Origin: DASVEE01 sp036399695
GTDB taxonomy: Bacteria > Acidobacteriota > Thermoanaerobaculia > Gp7-AA8
Reading direction: 5' to 3'
DNA: 16,745 bases
NCBI GenBank assembly: GCA_036399695.1
Contig: DASWMP010000299.1
Span: 1-16,745 of the forward strand
The stretch's first letter is position 1. The number at the start of each line of letters is the position of its first letter. Positions 15,201 through 16,745 of the stretch are shown here, one piece after another. A program made the position numbers and the translations under genes. The notes beneath the pieces are model-generated. The model was not told the origin of the DNA. It ran no database searches and saw only the letters and a list, made by a program, of their open reading frames with translations.

Positions 15201-16227
15201 CTTCATCGGGCAGACCGCCGTGAGCGGACGCGTCACCCGCAACGGCAAGGCGATGGCGAACGCCAACGTCTCCTTCTTCCCGCGCGGCAGCACGTCCCAG
15301 ACGACCTCCGCCAGCGCCTCGACCGACGAGAACGGCGTCTACACGCTGAACGGCCTCGAGGACGGGCAGTACACCGTCATGGTGATGGACATGCAGCGCC
15401 TCTCGCCGTACTCGACGAATTACGAGGTGCGCGGCACCGGCACGTTCGACATCGACATGAAGACGTCCAGTCTGCGCGGCCGCGTCATCGACGCCGCCAC
15501 GAACGAGCCGATCGCCGATGCCCGCGTGCAGGTGCGCGGCGCCGATCCGGCCGAGTCGATGTTCGCGCGCATGGCCGTCACGGACGCCGGCGGCTCGTTC
15601 CTGCTCGACTCCGTCTCGCCCGGACGCTACGCCGTCACGGCCGACAAGGAGAGCTACGGGAACGAGCTGAAAGAAGTGACGGTCGGCGACAATGCGCCGG
15701 CGGAGCTGGAGTTCAAGCTCGGACGGAATGACGGCGTGACGCTCACGGTCGTCGACGGCCGCGATGGCCGCCTGCTCGCCGCACAGGTCCAGGTGACGGA
15801 CATGCAGGGCCGCGTCATCGAGAACACCGGCTTCCGCTTTGGCGGCGGCGCCGAACCGGTCCGCCTGTCACTCGCTCCCGGCCAGTACCGGGTGGCCGTG
15901 AGCGCGATGGGCTACGCGTCGCAGAACGTGGTGCTGCAGGCCCCGGGACCGCGCCGCGTGGCGCTGACGCCCGGCGGCACGCTGATCATCCGCTCCCGCA
16001 ACAGCACGCCGCAACGCGCCCGCCTCATGGACGCCAACGGCCAGCCCTACAACCGCGGCGGCTACCGCCTGCCGACGTTCCTGGTCGACCCCTCCCCCCA
16101 AACCACCACGTTGCAGAACATCGCCCCCGGCACCTACACCGTCCAACTCCTCGGCGACGGCGATGCCGTGATCGGGTCAGCTCAGGTGACGGTGGTGGAA
16201 GGTGGGAGCGCGAGCGTGGAGCTGTAG
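12241..16227 (+). CDS. Large exported protein of about 15 carboxypeptidase-regulatory-like (beta-sandwich) repeats
   Basis: The 1328-residue protein starts with a signal peptide (MRRRIAALFLGFFMALPAFA, cleavage near 20) and is then built almost wholly of carboxypeptidase-regulatory-like repeats of about 70-100 residues. Each opens with a strand like ITGTIMSADGKPVSGARV and ends with a block like PGRYTFSASKNGYAEGTL. Repeats begin near residues 22, 117, 200, 274, 361, 457, 557, 635, 730, 820, 906, 993, 1077, 1165 and 1247; the last two are diverged. I see no protease, TonB-barrel, membrane-anchor or sorting motif at the C-terminus, so it is probably periplasmic, outer-membrane-attached or secreted. 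Such folds usually serve as adhesive or spacer modules; the role here is unknown. The frame is open to 12157, but ATG 12241 is right because it has AGGACG upstream and is directly followed by the signal peptide. Confidence 0.88.
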   Translation: MRRRIAALFLGFFMALPAFAAITGTIMSADGKPVSGARVSIYSLELPEARRARLLSASPERVPLVSVQTDAKGNFSAESPKEAVLSLIVTANGYAPEARAIERDEDAGALALRRADMKRGTITAGGKPLAGATVVWSGSGDVVAITDGEGRYSVPDPSKWAARVSVIHPEYALADVTRGTVDEKAFGRTLDYALAPGKPMNGTVVAADGKTPVAKATVTVDGWPLATSGDDGSFTIARMPRDWRQIDARSGNLLGSRARGSEAATIRLGKAATVSGSLRDAKSGAAIAGAQVGLSLANRFSAQTEHSALTDAKGNYSFPAVAPGQYRLVTSHPAYSMQTQNITTSAGSRTVRDLTATQLARISGVVVDEDKQPVAAAAVSSQANERPDMLMMTRMMRMDTPTRSGPDGRFAMRVDPQGELRMLANKRGWPSGRSDMLRPAAGEKKSGVVITIPRGFAVTGKVVNREGQPVSGVVVTTRETDNGGGNVRRFIMAGPSNSNDEDQVQTAADGTFTLRSKEGTYDFSFRGDGYAAKSVRAIQVGNNAKPVEVTLDPGVELTGRVTRGGTGVEGVQITSFMGTDLIRTVTAPDGSFYISDLTPGPVVLNFSKSDDFVQETRNVTAPARDVTVELPPGGRVSGRVTDKATGQPVTTFQAGLSGARAGGGISIVGPPQVRTFTNDDGSFTLENLPPGPTQLIVQAAGYTTARVPNVNVEEGKTVPNIEVQLDTGVKLTGKVTGPDGAGIAGATVRLDTMGGGRGMRMPGMDVSATTDASGEFVLEALEPGEKTFQIAHQAYLAATKTIELKGHDARLDVQLGSGQRITGTVVTDSGAPVAEAIVRASSAAAGNMFGGESVRTDASGNFTLEGLTPGRYTFSASKNGYAEGTLRDVDISTGAPVRISLRAGGVIYGHVNGLPESEYASATVDARGPEGSASSAVDPSGNYRIEGAPSGSVRVSANVARGFTSRRSSAMKSVQLEPGSSVQVDIDFIGQTAVSGRVTRNGKAMANANVSFFPRGSTSQTTSASASTDENGVYTLNGLEDGQYTVMVMDMQRLSPYSTNYEVRGTGTFDIDMKTSSLRGRVIDAATNEPIADARVQVRGADPAESMFARMAVTDAGGSFLLDSVSPGRYAVTADKESYGNELKEVTVGDNAPAELEFKLGRNDGVTLTVVDGRDGRLLAAQVQVTDMQGRVIENTGFRFGGGAEPVRLSLAPGQYRVAVSAMGYASQNVVLQAPGPRRVALTPGGTLIIRSRNSTPQRARLMDANGQPYNRGGYRLPTFLVDPSPQTTTLQNIAPGTYTVQLLGDGDAVIGSAQVTVVEGGSASVEL

Positions 16228-16236
16228 TCCCCCGAC

Positions 16237-16260
16237 GCCCCGGGCCGCAAGGCCCGGGGC
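16237..16260 (+). terminator. Strong hairpin after the repeat-protein gene
   Basis: A perfect 10-bp stem, GCCCCGGGCC and GGCCCGGGGC, closes a GCAA tetraloop 9 bases after the TAG stop. Only a short T run (CCCTTTG) follows, so it is a terminator-like or 3'-protective hairpin rather than a textbook intrinsic terminator. Confidence 0.65.
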
Positions 16261-16320
16261 AGTCCCCTTTGCCTCAACGTCACGACGACGAGCGGCGTCG
16301 TTAAGGTCATTGGGGGTTTC

Positions 16321-16677
16321 GCCCGCGGGCGTTCGGTCGTGGATCACCGGAAATCGGTGATCGATCGGTGGAAATCACTCCTCGATGACTGAGTTTCGGT
16401 CATCGATGACCGGAATTCAGTCACAGTTTGGGCGGCGGGAACGACCGATGACCGAATTTCGGTCATCGGTGACCGGGATTCGGTCACGTTCGGCGGGAGA
16501 TCGGTGGGCGATCACCGGAAATCACTCATCGATCGGCGAAAAACGGGGATCGATTGGTGATTTCCGCTGATCGATGACTGATTGCTGGTGATCAGTCACC
16601 GAAAAACGGTGATTGACGGCCGAGGCGCGGCGAACGGCGGCCGATTTCCGGCGATCGGTCACTGACGCCGGGCGATC
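16321..16677. repeat. 21-bp-period tandem array of palindromic units, about 17 copies
   Basis: Units start every 21 bases from 16321 to 16657 (16342, 16363, 16384, 16405, 16447, 16468, 16510, 16531, 16552, 16573, 16594 and so on) without phase loss; those at 16426, 16489 and 16615 are eroded. The consensus is close to GATSACCGRATTTCGGT followed by GATC, CATC or CAC. The unit at 16447-16467 is a palindrome of two 9-bp arms, GATGACCGA and TCGGTCATC, around ATT. At least ten GATC sites occur. There are no unique spacers, so it is not CRISPR. The 7-codon period makes frames on both strands look heptad-repetitive (MTEFRSS, MTGIQSQ; VTDHQQS, VIDQRKS), but none has a plausible start or conserved product. 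Confidence 0.85.
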
Positions 16678-16745
16678 TTGGAGTGCGGTGGCGTTCGGAG
16701 GGTGTGTCAAAACGGAGCGCACACACTCTGATGGCCTGATTAGAA
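16674..16745. repeat. Second copy (partial) of the nested inverted-repeat element, cut by the window edge
   Basis: The last 49 bases (from GGAGGGTGTGTC to the end) match the reverse complement of 11227-11275 with one mismatch, including ACGGAGCG, ACACACTCTGATGG and CCTGATTAGAA. Upstream, GATCTTGGAGTGCGGTGGCG resembles the sequence outside the left end of the full copy at 11013-11030, so the family probably extends beyond the 19-bp outer repeat. It abuts the 21-bp array. Confidence 0.85.

Noticed and set aside
16385..16570. A 61-residue heptad-repeat protein (MTEFRSS units) or its antisense counterpart at 16522-16722
   Set aside because: The heptads follow from a 21-bp period that is open on both strands. 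There is no ribosome-binding site, and the frame starts and stops within the array.
16321..16677. CRISPR array
   Set aside because: The repeats are contiguous 21-bp units without unique spacers and no cas genes are nearby.

Overview
The window is a GC-rich bacterial chromosome segment. Its mix of genes suggests Acidobacteriota or a nearby deep phylum: a PDZ-containing membrane histidine kinase with an NtrC-type regulator, a long carboxypeptidase-regulatory-like repeat protein, a secreted M14 peptidase with a GATase-like tail, and many minisatellite-like intergenic repeats. This placement is an inference from gene content and style; no rRNA or marker phylogeny is present. I see no tRNA or rRNA gene, no transposase and no CRISPR array.

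Positions 1-2949 (minus strand) look like one operon, read in the order MEMO-family protein, glycogen synthase glgA, a 34-residue membrane microprotein, and a free methionine-(R)-sulfoxide reductase. Spacings are 12, 45 and 3 bases. A cluster of dyad symmetries (2968-3029) lies just upstream of the first gene.

Positions 3030-6141 hold a secreted zinc carboxypeptidase-like protein (3366-5912, minus). Compound repeats flank it on both sides: inverted 7-bp tandem arrays around a perfect 30-bp inverted repeat downstream, and inverted 9-bp tandem arrays upstream.

Positions 6142-10837 (minus) hold a two-component pair, with kinase and sigma-54-type response regulator overlapping, followed by a ParE/RelE-type toxin with its addiction-module antitoxin. 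The kinase joins PDZ, a multi-pass membrane sensor, GAF, PAS and catalytic domains.

Positions 10838-11290 are non-coding and dominated by a nested inverted-repeat element of about 240 bp. A second, partial copy of its end starts at 16674 and is cut by the window edge. Next come a TIGR02757 (DUF2400) protein (11291-12136, minus) and, divergently, a 1328-residue exported protein made almost entirely of about 15 carboxypeptidase-regulatory-like repeats (12241-16227, plus), ending in a strong hairpin.

Positions 16321-16677 are an array of about 17 units with an exact 21-bp period. The best unit is itself a near-perfect palindrome, and many units end in GATC. This array and the nested inverted-repeat family are the least conventional structures here. 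No complete novel defence or metabolic system is evident; the novelty is mainly in the repeats, the microprotein and the sensor-kinase architecture.
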